Part shown: positions 1 to 7,619 of the stretch, in pieces
Layout: each line of letters begins with the position of its first letter
Numbering within the stretch: the first letter of the stretch is position 1
Source of the DNA: Brevundimonas sp.
Lineage (GTDB): Bacteria; Pseudomonadota; Alphaproteobacteria; Caulobacterales; Caulobacteraceae
Length of the DNA stretch: 11,977 nucleotides
Direction: 5' to 3'
Assembly: GCA_020253595.1 (NCBI GenBank)
Contig: JADCBH010000391.1
Coordinates: 1-11,977, forward strand
Made by a program: the position numbers and the translations under genes
The notes under the pieces: model-generated
The model's database searches: none
What the model was told of the DNA's origin: nothing
Seen by the model: only the letters and a program-made list of their open reading frames with translations

Positions 1-792
1 CATCTCGAGCGCTTGGCGGATATCGTTCACGCGGATCCAGAGCGGGGACTCGATGGCCCAGCCATCCTCTCCAAGCCAATCCAAGGCGCAGTTGAGGCGC
101 GCCGGCTGCGCTTTCGTTATGGTCAGTTCGACCAATGGGTGCTCGAGGACGTATCGTTTCGAATTGAGCCTGGAGAGGCAGTGGCGATGGTCGGCCCTTC
201 TGGGGGTGGCAAGTCGACGTTGCTCAAACTGCTCGTCGGCATTTACGAGCCTGTCGAAGGTGATTTGCTGATTGATGGGCATCCCATGCGGGCGCTCGGA
301 CTGCGCGCTGTAAGGGATCGGCTTGGCGTCGTGATGCAGGATGACCAACTCCTATCAGGCACGATCGCGGACAACGTAGGGTTCTTTGACGCCCACATAG
401 ACATGGACCGCGTCGAACAAGCGTGCCGCCAGGCGCACGTGCATGACGACATCATCAGGACGCCAATGGGCTACCACAGCCTTATCGGCGATATGGGGTC
501 GATCCTGTCGGGCGGGCAGAAGCAAAGGCTTCTGCTGGCTCGTGCCCTCTACAAGCAGCCGGCGATCCTCTTCATGGACGAAGGGACAGCAAACCTCGAT
601 CCGGAGCTTGAACGGCGAGTGATGGCTTCGCTGGACGAAATAAAAATAACGCGGATCATGGTGGCCCATCGCGAGGCTGCGGTCCGCGGCGCCGATCGGA
701 TTTTCCTCGTCGACAAGGGCAAGGTCACGGAGATCACCGGAGCTAGCGTGGCCCCCTTCAACGTCGCGGCAGGTGTGGGAGTGGAAGCATGA
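1..792 (+). CDS. ABC exporter of the bacteriocin/microcin type, C-terminal ATPase part (5' partial)
   Basis: The reading frame is open from base 1, so only the last 263 codons are present. The first residues (HLERLADI) match the linker between the membrane domain and the ATPase in CvaB/RaxB/LagD-like exporters, which cut a double-glycine leader with an N-terminal C39 peptidase and export the peptide. The nucleotide-binding domain is complete: Walker A GPSGGGKS at about residues 65-72, Q-loop Q113, signature LSGGQ at 169-173, Walker B ILFMDE ending at 194, and H-loop H223. The stop overlaps the ATG of the HlyD-like gene (ATGA), so the two are probably translationally coupled and form one type I secretion system in the inner membrane. 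The peptidase and membrane domains lie outside the window, so the C39 domain is inferred. The family call is firm; the substrate is unknown. Confidence 0.88.
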   Translation, partial: HLERLADIVHADPERGLDGPAILSKPIQGAVEARRLRFRYGQFDQWVLEDVSFRIEPGEAVAMVGPSGGGKSTLLKLLVGIYEPVEGDLLIDGHPMRALGLRAVRDRLGVVMQDDQLLSGTIADNVGFFDAHIDMDRVEQACRQAHVHDDIIRTPMGYHSLIGDMGSILSGGQKQRLLLARALYKQPAILFMDEGTANLDPELERRVMASLDEIKITRIMVAHREAAVRGADRIFLVDKGKVTEITGASVAPFNVAAGVGVEA

Positions 793-2036
793 CACTCTTT
801 CGGCCAGAGGCGATTGAGGCGAAGCGGCGAAGGCTTTGGGGAGAAGTGCGATTGGCTCAGCCCCCATCGCTTACGGCTTGGACTGCTGTCTCGGTGGCGG
901 TCTGCGTGGCTCTAATGCTTGCGCTGGCGCTCGGCCGCTACACCCGCAAGGAAACGGTCCAGGGGTTCCTGGCGCCAGAGGCCGGGATCGTGCAGGTCCG
1001 CCCTGTTCAGGCTGGTCGAATAGCCCGCGTGCTGGTCACAGAGGGAGCAGCAGTTGTCGAGGGAGCGCCCCTGATCGAATTCACCTCCGACATCGCCAGT
1101 ACTGGCCAAGGGCCTATGCTCGACATGCAGTTGGCTGAAGCAGAACGGCAGGAGGCCGCACTAGCAGAACGAACTTCGGCGGTGAGCGAGGGCTACGACG
1201 GCGAACGGCGACGGCTACTAGAGCAAATCGGAGCTCAGGAGAGGCTCAGAGGTATCCTCCAGGCTCAGCGACAGGTTCAGGCAGAGGGGTTAGCACTCTC
1301 GGAGGTCGACGCCGACCGCCTCGCAGGATTGCAAGCTCAAGGGTTCGCCCCCAACAGCGAAGTCGAACGTCGAAGGCGCTCCGTGCTTTCTGAGCGCGCT
1401 GCTCTCGCGGATCTGGACACAAGGATTTCCCAGACCGAGGCCTCCATCGCAGAGCTCCGGTCCCAGGCAGCTGCAATACCTGCGCGGGCAGCCGCCGCGA
1501 TGGCAGAGCTCGACACCGAGGGATCGACCTTTGCACAGAGAAGAAGCGAACTCGCGCTGGCTCGTGGCCACGTTCTCCGAGCCCCAATAACCGGAACCGT
1601 CTCGGGGCTCCAGGCAAGGCCCGGCATGACCCCCGCAGCCGAGTTGCCCCTGCTATCGATCTCGCCAGCCGGATCCGAACTTGAGGCGCACCTACTTGTG
1701 CCCACCCGAGCAGCCGGCTTTCTCAAGACTGGGCAAAATGTGCGCGTGCAGGTCGAGGCTTTCCCCTTCCAGCGTTTCGGCTTCGTCGAGGGGCAGATTA
1801 GAGCCATCACGATAACCGTAGTCCGTCCGGGCGAAGCGCTTTATCCGATCACGCCAGCGGAGCCAGTGTACGAAATCCGCGTCAGTCTAAGCCGCGACTA
1901 TGTGGACGCTTACGGGGAGCGGCGCCAGCTTAGGCCCGGCATGCTTCTTCGGGCCGATATTCCTATCGACAGCCGGCGTCTCTGGCAGCAGCTTTTCGAT
2001 CCCCTGATTGCCGCCGGTAAACGGAGCTCATCGTAA
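789..2036 (+). CDS. HlyD-family periplasmic adaptor (membrane fusion protein) of a type I secretion system
   Basis: This 415-residue protein has a short cytoplasmic N-terminus, one membrane segment at about residues 28-49, a first half of a lipoyl/barrel domain (about 60-98), a long Glu/Arg/Ala-rich region predicted to be coiled coil (about 110-260), and the second half of the barrel beginning at LRAPITGTV near residue 263. This is the order found in HlyD, CvaA and RaxA. The adaptor links an inner-membrane ABC exporter to an outer-membrane TolC-like channel. The ATG sits in the stop of the ABC gene. No outer-membrane channel gene or bacteriocin precursor is visible here; they may lie upstream. 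Third codon positions are less G/C-biased than in the genes to the right, suggesting a different history from the surrounding core genes. Confidence 0.9.
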   Translation: MTLFRPEAIEAKRRRLWGEVRLAQPPSLTAWTAVSVAVCVALMLALALGRYTRKETVQGFLAPEAGIVQVRPVQAGRIARVLVTEGAAVVEGAPLIEFTSDIASTGQGPMLDMQLAEAERQEAALAERTSAVSEGYDGERRRLLEQIGAQERLRGILQAQRQVQAEGLALSEVDADRLAGLQAQGFAPNSEVERRRRSVLSERAALADLDTRISQTEASIAELRSQAAAIPARAAAAMAELDTEGSTFAQRRSELALARGHVLRAPITGTVSGLQARPGMTPAAELPLLSISPAGSELEAHLLVPTRAAGFLKTGQNVRVQVEAFPFQRFGFVEGQIRAITITVVRPGEALYPITPAEPVYEIRVSLSRDYVDAYGERRQLRPGMLLRADIPIDSRRLWQQLFDPLIAAGKRSSS

Positions 2037-2038
2037 GC

Positions 2039-2236
2039 ACGCGACCTTCTGGGCTCGAAAGATACGGGGCGGACAGATGGAGTGTTCGCACAGTCCGACA
2101 AGCCAACGGCGATATTGCACAGCTTAACAATTCGATTGCGGAACGCGCCGCTTTATTGAACGAGACAAGCTCGCGGCTCAATGCGATTGAAACCGCAGAC
2201 GGAGGCCTGATCCGCAGCGGAGATGCGACACGTTGA
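2039..2236 (+). pseudogene. possible coding remnant downstream of the HlyD-like gene
   Basis: A frame without stops runs from just after the in-frame TAA at 2018-2020 to a TGA at 2234-2236. It has no ATG or GTG start. The stretch encoding ANGDIAQLNNSIAERAALL is hydrophilic and heptad-like, as in a coiled coil, and reads more like real protein than the other frames. It could be the 3' end of a gene truncated when the secretion locus was joined to thrS, or a chance open frame. I recognise no family. Confidence 0.25.
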
Positions 2237-2357
2237 CGAGACGCGCTGGAGCCTGCGGATTCAGTAGCCGGCCCAGGCTGCCCACGATGTCGACGGCGCA
2301 CTCGCTTGAGGAGGTCTCCAAGCCAGCTGCCTCGATCCCATAAGTCAGTGTCCGAAC

Positions 2358-2381
2358 GTCCGCTATGGGTCGGAAGCGGAC
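2358..2381. repeat. dispersed intergenic inverted repeat (gtccgct ... agcggac type)
   Basis: A 7-bp perfect stem (GTCCGCT at 2358-2364, AGCGGAC at 2375-2381) surrounds a 10-base spacer ATGGGTCGGA. Translated on the minus strand it gives RFRPIAD, a peptide I recall from many short hypothetical proteins of alphaproteobacteria, which suggests a dispersed repeat rather than a gene. It has no T run, so it is not a typical terminator. The repeat status is from memory and was not searched. Confidence 0.45.
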
Positions 2382-2432
2382 ATCACGCTCAAGCCCGATA
2401 CCGGACCCCCGTACCTTCATCGACGGAGAGAA

Positions 2433-4358
2433 TCACCCCCGCCTCAAATCCGGCGGCGTCGCCTCCTCGGTCAGGATGCGGATGGCCTCGTCCAGGCTGA
2501 CCACCGTCTGCTCCTGCGACCCCAGCCGCCGGATCGCCACCTCGCCCTTTTCGGCCTCGGAGCGGCCGACGACGGCGATGACCGGGACCTTGCCGACAGA
2601 GTGTTCGCGCACCTTGTATCCGACCTTCTCGTTCCTCAGGTCGGTCTCGACGCGCAGGCCCGCGGCCTTGAACCGGGCGGCGACCTGATGGGCATAGTCA
2701 TCGGCGTCCGAGGTGATGGTCGCCACCACGGCCTGCACGGGCGCGAGCCACAGGGGGAAGGCCCCGGCGTAGTTCTCGATCATGATGCCGATGAACCGCT
2801 CGAAGCTGCCCAGGATGGCCCGGTGCAGCATCACCGGCCGGTGCTTGCCGCCGTCCTCGCCGACGTATTCCGCGCCCAGCCGCTCGGGCAGGACATAGTC
2901 CAGCTGGATCGTGCCGCACGTCCATTCGCGGCCGATGGCGTCCTTGACGATGAAGTCCAGCTTGGGCGCGTAGAAGGCCCCGTCACCCGCCGTCACCACC
3001 GGCTCGGATCCCGCCGCTCGGGCGGCCTCCAGCATCAGGGCCTCGGCCTTGTCCCAGAACTCGTCGGTCCCGGCGCGAACCTCCGGTCGGGTGCCGAGCG
3101 AGATGTAGGCCGTCTCCATGCCCAGGTCGCCGTGGACGCTGCGGGCCAGCTCGATGAAGGCCGCCGTCTCCTCGACGATCTGGTCCTCGCGGCAGAAGAT
3201 GTGGGCGTCGTCCTGGGTGAAGCCCCGCACCCGCATCAGGCCGTGCAGCGAGCCGGACGGCTCATAGCGGTGGCACGCCCCGAACTCGGCCATGCGCAGC
3301 GGCAGTTCCCGGTACGACCTCTGGCCGATCCCGAAGATCTGCACGTGGCCGGGGCAGTTCATGGGCTTGAGGCTGAGGGTCTCGCCCTCGACCGTCTCGC
3401 ACACGAACATATTGGGCCGGTACTTGTCCCAGTGGCCGGACGCCTCCCAGAACTTGCGGTCCAGCACCTGGGGCGTCTTGACCTCGACGTAGCCGGCCTT
3501 GTTCAGGCGGCGGCGCATATAGGCCTCGATCACCTGCCACAGCACCCAGCCCTTGGGGTGCCAGAAGACCATGCCCCGGCCCTCTTCCTGCATGTGGAAG
3601 AGCTCCATGGCGCGGCCCAGCTTGCGGTGATCGCGCTTCTCGGCCTCTTCCAGACGCTTGAGATAGGCGTCCAGATCCTCCTTGGTCGCCCAGGCGGTGC
3701 CATAGATGCGCTGCAGCTGCTCGCGCTTCGAGTCCCCCCGCCAATAGGCCCCGGCCAGCTTGGTCAGCTTGAAGGCCTTGCCGACATGGCGGGTGGAGGG
3801 GAAGTGCGGCCCCCGGCACAGGTCGATCCAGTCGCCCTGGCGGTACAGGGTGATGGTCTCGTCCGCCGGCAGGTCGCGGATCAGCTCGGCCTTGAACTTC
3901 TCGCCCCGCGCTTCGAAGAAGACGATGGCCTCGTCGCGGTCCCAGACCTCGCGCTCGAACTTCGCGTCCCGGTCCACGATCTTGCCCATCTCCTTTTCGA
4001 TGGCGGCGAAATCGTCGGTCGAGAAGGGCTCGTCGCGGGCGAAGTCGTAATAGAAGCCGTCCTCGATGGCCGGGCCGATGGTGACCTGGGTTCCAGGGAA
4101 CAGCGTCTGCACGGCCTCGGCCAGCACATGGGCCGTGTCGTGGCGGATGGTGTACAGCGCCTCGGGGTCGTCGCGCATGATCAGGCGGAACGATCCGCCG
4201 CTCTCCAGCACGCGGTTCAGGTCGCGCTGCTCGCCGTTCAGTTCGGCCAGTACGGCCTTCTTGGCCAGCGACGGAGAAATGGCGGCCGCGACGTCGCGCG
4301 CGGTCGAACCGGCCGGATACTCGCGCGTCGCGCCGTCGGGGAAGGTCAGCTGGATCAT
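2433..4358 (-). CDS. thrS: threonine--tRNA ligase
   Basis: ThrS charges tRNA-Thr with threonine in the cytoplasm and removes misacylated serine. From the ATG at 4358 the protein has 641 residues, close to the E. coli length. The N-terminal TGS domain starts at MIQLTFPDG. The editing domain has H73 and H77 in HDTAH, and C181/H185 in CRGPH. The class II core has the zinc ligands C335 (MNCPGH), H386 and H512, and motif 2 around RYEPSGSLHG. An in-frame ATG 20 codons upstream would add residues that the family lacks, and the chosen start overlaps the yidD stop as ATGA, which supports it. yidD is directly upstream on the same strand, so the two are probably co-transcribed and coupled. All key residues are present. 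Confidence 0.98.
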   Translation of the reverse strand: MIQLTFPDGATREYPAGSTARDVAAAISPSLAKKAVLAELNGEQRDLNRVLESGGSFRLIMRDDPEALYTIRHDTAHVLAEAVQTLFPGTQVTIGPAIEDGFYYDFARDEPFSTDDFAAIEKEMGKIVDRDAKFEREVWDRDEAIVFFEARGEKFKAELIRDLPADETITLYRQGDWIDLCRGPHFPSTRHVGKAFKLTKLAGAYWRGDSKREQLQRIYGTAWATKEDLDAYLKRLEEAEKRDHRKLGRAMELFHMQEEGRGMVFWHPKGWVLWQVIEAYMRRRLNKAGYVEVKTPQVLDRKFWEASGHWDKYRPNMFVCETVEGETLSLKPMNCPGHVQIFGIGQRSYRELPLRMAEFGACHRYEPSGSLHGLMRVRGFTQDDAHIFCREDQIVEETAAFIELARSVHGDLGMETAYISLGTRPEVRAGTDEFWDKAEALMLEAARAAGSEPVVTAGDGAFYAPKLDFIVKDAIGREWTCGTIQLDYVLPERLGAEYVGEDGGKHRPVMLHRAILGSFERFIGIMIENYAGAFPLWLAPVQAVVATITSDADDYAHQVAARFKAAGLRVETDLRNEKVGYKVREHSVGKVPVIAVVGRSEAEKGEVAIRRLGSQEQTVVSLDEAIRILTEEATPPDLRRG

Positions 4359-4603
4359 GGTCTCTTGGGCTCTCTGGGCGGCACCGGATCGTACCCGGAG
4401 CCTCCGAAGGGATGGCATCTACACAGTCGCCGCACGGTCAGCCACCCGCCCCGGATCGGTCCATGCTGGATCAGGGCGTCCCGGCCATAGTCGGAACAGG
4501 TGGGCAGGAAACGGCAGGACTGGCCGAAAATGGGGCTGAGCGTCAGCTTGTAGCCCCGGTAGGCCGCGCGGACGCCGCGTTCATAAAGGGAGCCTGAACT
4601 CAT
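4355..4603 (-). CDS. yidD: membrane protein insertion efficiency factor YidD
   Basis: YidD is a small peripheral inner-membrane protein that assists YidC-dependent insertion of membrane proteins. The 82-residue product carries the family pattern in order: YKLTLSP at about residues 18-24, CRFLPTCSDY at 30-39, A..QHG near 43-48, and RCHPFGGSGYDPVP at about 62-75. All conserved cysteines are present. A TTG at 4606 could serve as start one codon earlier; the ATG at 4603 is preferred. In many bacteria yidD sits with rpmH-rnpA-yidC; here its stop overlaps the thrS ATG by four bases. From memory, this placement also occurs in other alphaproteobacteria. Confidence 0.95.
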   Translation of the reverse strand: MSSGSLYERGVRAAYRGYKLTLSPIFGQSCRFLPTCSDYGRDALIQHGPIRGGWLTVRRLCRCHPFGGSGYDPVPPREPKRP

Positions 4604-4611
4604 CAATCCTG

Positions 4612-4736
4612 CCGCTCATCCCGGCGAAAGCCGGGACCCAGTTCTTTGGGCTATGACTATGCGGGTAGCCCACGCTCTCGATCCGACGCAATGCCTCACG
4701 AAAGCACTGGGTCCCGGCTTTCGCCGGGATGAGCGG
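4612..4736. repeat. REP-like element: perfect 31-bp inverted repeat with nested hairpins
   Basis: Bases 4612-4642 and 4706-4736 are exact reverse complements over 31 bp and enclose 63 bp. Each arm contains its own hairpin, CCCGGC-GAAA-GCCGGG or its complement with a four-base loop. The enclosed segment has another stem, TGGGCTA (4647-4653) with TAGCCCA. This matches the architecture of paired REP sequences, and the core CCGGCGAAAGCCGGGA is one I recall as abundant between genes in Caulobacterales and related groups. It lies between the NifU-like gene and yidD, both transcribed leftward. It could stabilise or attenuate mRNA there. No RAYT transposase gene is in the window. Confidence 0.85.
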
Positions 4737-4746
4737 AAAAGAAAGT

Positions 4747-5202
4747 TCAAGCGGCGCCGGCGAGCCGGGTTCGGGCGGCCAGCGCGGCCTGGACCGCCTC
4801 CAGCGTCGCCTCGATGGCGACCATGGTCGAGGCGTGTCGCGCCGGATAGTCCGCGACCTGCTTCAGCACCCGCAGGCCCTCGAACCGTCCCGACGGACCC
4901 TCGCCCCCGGACTTGAGCATGGCCAGCATGGCCTCGCGCGTTTCCCGCAGTTCTCCGACTGTCGAACCGAGCACGCTCTCGCCCAGCACGCCCGCTGCCG
5001 CCTGACCCAGCGCGCAGGCCTTCACGTCCTGGGCGAAGTCGGCCACGCGGCCCGCGTCGTCCAGAACCACATCGACGATGGCTTTGGACCCGCACAGCTT
5101 GGCCACGCGCTCGGCGGTGCCTTCCGGTGCCGCCAGTCGCCCGGAGTGGGGCAGGTTCGCCGCCAGCGTCAGGATGCGCGCGCTGTAGAGGTCGTCGATC
5201 AT
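4747..5202 (-). CDS. NifU/IscU-like iron-sulfur cluster assembly scaffold protein
   Basis: The 151-residue protein starts at MIDDLYSARIL and resembles the NifU N-terminal/IscU family, which holds a nascent Fe-S cluster on three cysteines. Two are present: C37 in LCGSK and C63 in KACALGQAAA, matching the first two family positions. The third is missing: the segment DYPARHASTM (about 119-127) has Ala/Ser where SufU-like proteins have Cys. I recall this form from other alphaproteobacteria next to thrS/yidD, so it may be a subfamily with another ligand, a carrier, or a protein that does not assemble clusters. The frame is open further upstream, but this start fits the family. It lies 38 bp downstream of the TPR gene on the same strand. 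Confidence 0.85.
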   Translation of the reverse strand: MIDDLYSARILTLAANLPHSGRLAAPEGTAERVAKLCGSKAIVDVVLDDAGRVADFAQDVKACALGQAAAGVLGESVLGSTVGELRETREAMLAMLKSGGEGPSGRFEGLRVLKQVADYPARHASTMVAIEATLEAVQAALAARTRLAGAA

Positions 5203-5240
5203 GCGGCAAACATAGGCGGGCAGGGCCCGGCCCGAAAGCC

Positions 5241-6068
5241 TCAGGGATTCTGGAGCGAGCTCCAGGTCCGCGCCTGGTCGGTCGGCAGGGCCGCCGACTG
5301 GATCGGGGTCTGCGACCTCAGCCACTGCAGGTTCCGGTCGGCCAGCTCGGGCGGCAGTTCGCGGCGGATGATCTGCTCGGCCTCGGGCATCTTGCCCTGC
5401 AGACCCAGCGTCATGGCCAGGTTCAGACGCATCTGCTGGGTCGCGGGCGGCTGGGCGACGGCACGGCGCAGCATGGCCTCGGCCCCTGCCGCATCCCCCG
5501 CCGTGGCCAGCGCCATGCCGGCGTTGGTCAGGACGTCCGCGTTATCCGGCGAGATCGCCAGCGCGGCGCGCCAGGCGGCCTGCGCATCGTCGGCGCGCCG
5601 CACCTGCTGATAGGCCACGCCCAGCAGCGAAAGGGGCCGCCAGTCATTGGGGGCCAGGTCGCGGGCCTGTTCCAGGGAGGCGATGCCATAAAAGGCCTGT
5701 CCACGCGCGATCTCGGCGCGACCGACCTCCAGCATGGCCTCGATGTTGCCGGGCTGCAGGGTCAGCACCTGCCGCGCCGTGGCGGCGGCCTGCTCGTGCT
5801 GACCCAGCTGACGCAGGGCCTCGGCCAGTTCGACGCCCGCGACGGGGTCCATCGGATTGACCTCCATCTCGCGCCCCCAGAAGACGGAGCGGGCGAGGGG
5901 ATCGAGGCGATTGTAGGTGGCGCGCTCCTCGGCCGAGGCGGGCAGGCGCGGCGCGGGGGCCGCAGGCGCGGCGACGGTCTGCGCAGGCGCGGTCTGGGCC
6001 AGCACCGGGAGGGCCATCGACCATGCGGCCGCGATGAGGATTGAGCTTCTGACGCCATTCAGCGACAT
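5241..6068 (-). CDS. secreted tetratricopeptide-repeat protein, TadD-like
   Basis: From the ATG at 6068 the product has 275 residues. A hydrophobic signal peptide (about residues 8-24, ending PVLAQ) points to the periplasm; no lipobox cysteine is present. An Ala/Pro-rich linker (26-45) leads into roughly five TPR units covering about residues 74-240, recognisable by repeats such as LEQARDLAPND, AWRAALAISPDN and AGMALATAGD. The C-terminal pattern ELPPELADRNLQWLR recalls TadD proteins of tight-adherence pilus loci, but no Tad genes are nearby, so the role is open. An upstream in-frame start at 6125 would put 19 residues before the signal peptide. A TTGACG on the minus strand (6116-6121), a good -35 for Caulobacter-type promoters, lies downstream of that start and favours 6068, although no convincing -10 follows. 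Confidence 0.85.
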   Translation of the reverse strand: MSLNGVRSSILIAAAWSMALPVLAQTAPAQTVAAPAAPAPRLPASAEERATYNRLDPLARSVFWGREMEVNPMDPVAGVELAEALRQLGQHEQAAATARQVLTLQPGNIEAMLEVGRAEIARGQAFYGIASLEQARDLAPNDWRPLSLLGVAYQQVRRADDAQAAWRAALAISPDNADVLTNAGMALATAGDAAGAEAMLRRAVAQPPATQQMRLNLAMTLGLQGKMPEAEQIIRRELPPELADRNLQWLRSQTPIQSAALPTDQARTWSSLQNP

Positions 6069-6149
6069 GGGGCGCACCGATCCGGATGTCTGTCCGCTGA
6101 AGAATCGGCGCTTCGCGTCAAGCATTGGTTAATCCGACAAAGGCCCGCC

Positions 6150-7547
6150 ATGTCCGCCCTCTCGCCCGATCCCATCGTCGCCGCCGATTCCGCCGAGGCT
6201 GCCGGTGCCATCCCGCTCCGCTTCGTCGGTCCGGACGAGGTGATCACCGAGCCCGCCCGCGCCTGGGCCGAGCGCATGGGGTTCAAGGGCAAGCAGGGCC
6301 AGATCGTCGTGGTCCCGAACACCGACGGCGGGATCGACCATGTGCTCGTCGGGGCGGGCAAGGCCTTCGATCCGACGAGCGCCCGCGCTTTGTCGGCCCG
6401 GCTCCCCACCGGCCTCTATCGGCTGGAGGTCAAGCCCGAGGATGCCCGCGTCGCCGCGCTGGCCTTCCTGCTCGGGCGCTACGCGTTCGACCGTTACAAG
6501 CCCCGCGCAGACACATCCGAGGTCCGCTTGGTCGCGCCGGAAGGCTTCGATGCAGCAGAGGCCTCCCGGATCGCCTCGGCCTGTGCGCTCGCCCGCGAGA
6601 TGGTCGACACCCCCGCCGCCGACATGGGGCCCCTCCAGATGGAGACCATCGCCCGAGAGATCGCAGAGGAGCACGGCGCGACGCTCTCTGTCGTGACCGG
6701 CGATGATCTGCTGGAGCAGAACTACCCGGCCATCCACGCCGTCGGCCGCGCCGCCGCGCCGCACCGCGCGCCGCGCATCCTCGAGATCGGCTGGAACCTG
6801 GACCGCACCGACCGGCCGCTGGTCGCCCTGGTCGGCAAGGGTGTCGCCTTTGATTCGGGCGGTCTGGACATCAAGCCCGCCGCGGGCATGCGCAACATGA
6901 AGAAGGACATGGGCGGCGCCGCCCATGCGCTCGCGCTCGGCCGGCTGGTCATGCAGGCCGGTCTGGACGTGCGGCTGGTCGTTCTGATCGCGGCGGTCGA
7001 GAATGCGATCTCTGCCGACGCTTTCCGCCCCGGCGACATCCTGTCCAGCCGCAAGGGCCTGACCATCGAGATCGGCAACACCGACGCCGAAGGCCGTCTG
7101 ATCCTCGCCGATGCACTCGCGCGCGCCTCCGAGCACGCGCCCGACCTGACGCTGGACTTCGCCACCCTGACCGGCGCGGCCCGCATCGCTCTGGGGCCCG
7201 AGCTGCCGCCGCTGTACACGGATGACGACGCTCTCGCCGCCGATCTGCTGGCAGCGGCCGACGCTGTGCGCGACCCCCTATGGCGCATGCCGCTCTGGCC
7301 GGGTTACCGCGCCGCGATCGACAGCGATCTGGCCGATGTCCGTAACGACAGCGCGGGTTGGGCGCAGGGCGGCTCGATCACGGCCGCTCTGTTCCTGCAG
7401 AAGTTCGCCCCGACCACCGGTGCCTGGGCGCACATGGACATCTTCGCCTGGAACCCCCGCAACCGCCCTGGCTGGCCCGAGGGCGGCGAGGCGCAAGGCC
7501 TGCGCGCGGCCTACGCGATGCTCAGGGCGCGGTACGCAAAATCCTGA
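6150..7547 (+). CDS. leucyl aminopeptidase family protein (peptidase family M17)
   Basis: This 465-residue cytosolic metallopeptidase should remove N-terminal residues from peptides using two metal ions. The active-site set is complete and spaced as in E. coli PepA with a constant offset of 40: K230, D235, K242 (VGKGVAFDSGGLDIKP), D253 (KKDMGG), and D312, E314, R316 in the M17 signature NTDAEGRL. The N-terminal domain diverges more and is shorter than in PepA, as in the second M17 paralogue common in alphaproteobacteria, so no gene symbol is given. A Shine-Dalgarno AAAGG (6139-6143) lies six bases before the ATG. It is divergent from the TPR gene across 81 bp and is followed after 72 bp by the NlpC/P60 gene, with which it is probably co-expressed. 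Confidence 0.95.
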   Translation: MSALSPDPIVAADSAEAAGAIPLRFVGPDEVITEPARAWAERMGFKGKQGQIVVVPNTDGGIDHVLVGAGKAFDPTSARALSARLPTGLYRLEVKPEDARVAALAFLLGRYAFDRYKPRADTSEVRLVAPEGFDAAEASRIASACALAREMVDTPAADMGPLQMETIAREIAEEHGATLSVVTGDDLLEQNYPAIHAVGRAAAPHRAPRILEIGWNLDRTDRPLVALVGKGVAFDSGGLDIKPAAGMRNMKKDMGGAAHALALGRLVMQAGLDVRLVVLIAAVENAISADAFRPGDILSSRKGLTIEIGNTDAEGRLILADALARASEHAPDLTLDFATLTGAARIALGPELPPLYTDDDALAADLLAAADAVRDPLWRMPLWPGYRAAIDSDLADVRNDSAGWAQGGSITAALFLQKFAPTTGAWAHMDIFAWNPRNRPGWPEGGEAQGLRAAYAMLRARYAKS

Positions 7548-7619
7548 TTCACGACCGGGGCTTAACCGGATTTTCGCGTTCAGGGTTCAGGGTGCTCTCT
7601 CAATCGACCGAGCCCGCGC

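Larger units (their letters stand above)
2037..2432. other. gene-poor junction between the secretion pair and thrS
   Basis: About 400 bp separate the stop of the HlyD-like gene from the stop of thrS on the opposite strand. The stretch holds the possible coding remnant (2039-2236) and the inverted-repeat element at 2358-2381. The rest (2237-2357) shows no convincing gene or RNA. There is no clear hairpin followed by a T run on either strand, so no intrinsic terminator for either converging transcript is evident. The junction is where base composition changes, so it probably marks the edge of an acquired or decayed region. Confidence 0.5.

Noticed and set aside
2178..2420. 80-codon minus-strand frame containing RFRPIAD
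   Set aside because: The only familiar part is the translated dispersed inverted repeat; the rest shows no domain, and no start signal is visible.
2601..4490. 629-codon open frame on the plus strand opposite thrS
   Set aside because: It is antisense to thrS, which has complete catalytic motifs. Its translation is Leu/Gly/His/Val-rich low-complexity protein with no recognisable domain, as expected from the codon bias of a G+C-rich gene read backwards.
4729..6044. long plus-strand frames over the NifU-like and TPR genes
   Set aside because: Opposite strand of two recognisable genes; translations are Gly/Arg/Gln-rich without motifs.
6129..7136. 335-codon minus-strand frame opposite the M17 peptidase
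   Set aside because: Antisense shadow of a gene whose active-site residues are all in place; the composition is typical of complementary-strand frames.
7552..7575. possible terminator after the M17 gene (CCGG ... CCGG then ATTTT)
   Set aside because: The stem is only four base pairs and the T run is short; it could not be called over background, and the downstream gene is probably co-transcribed.
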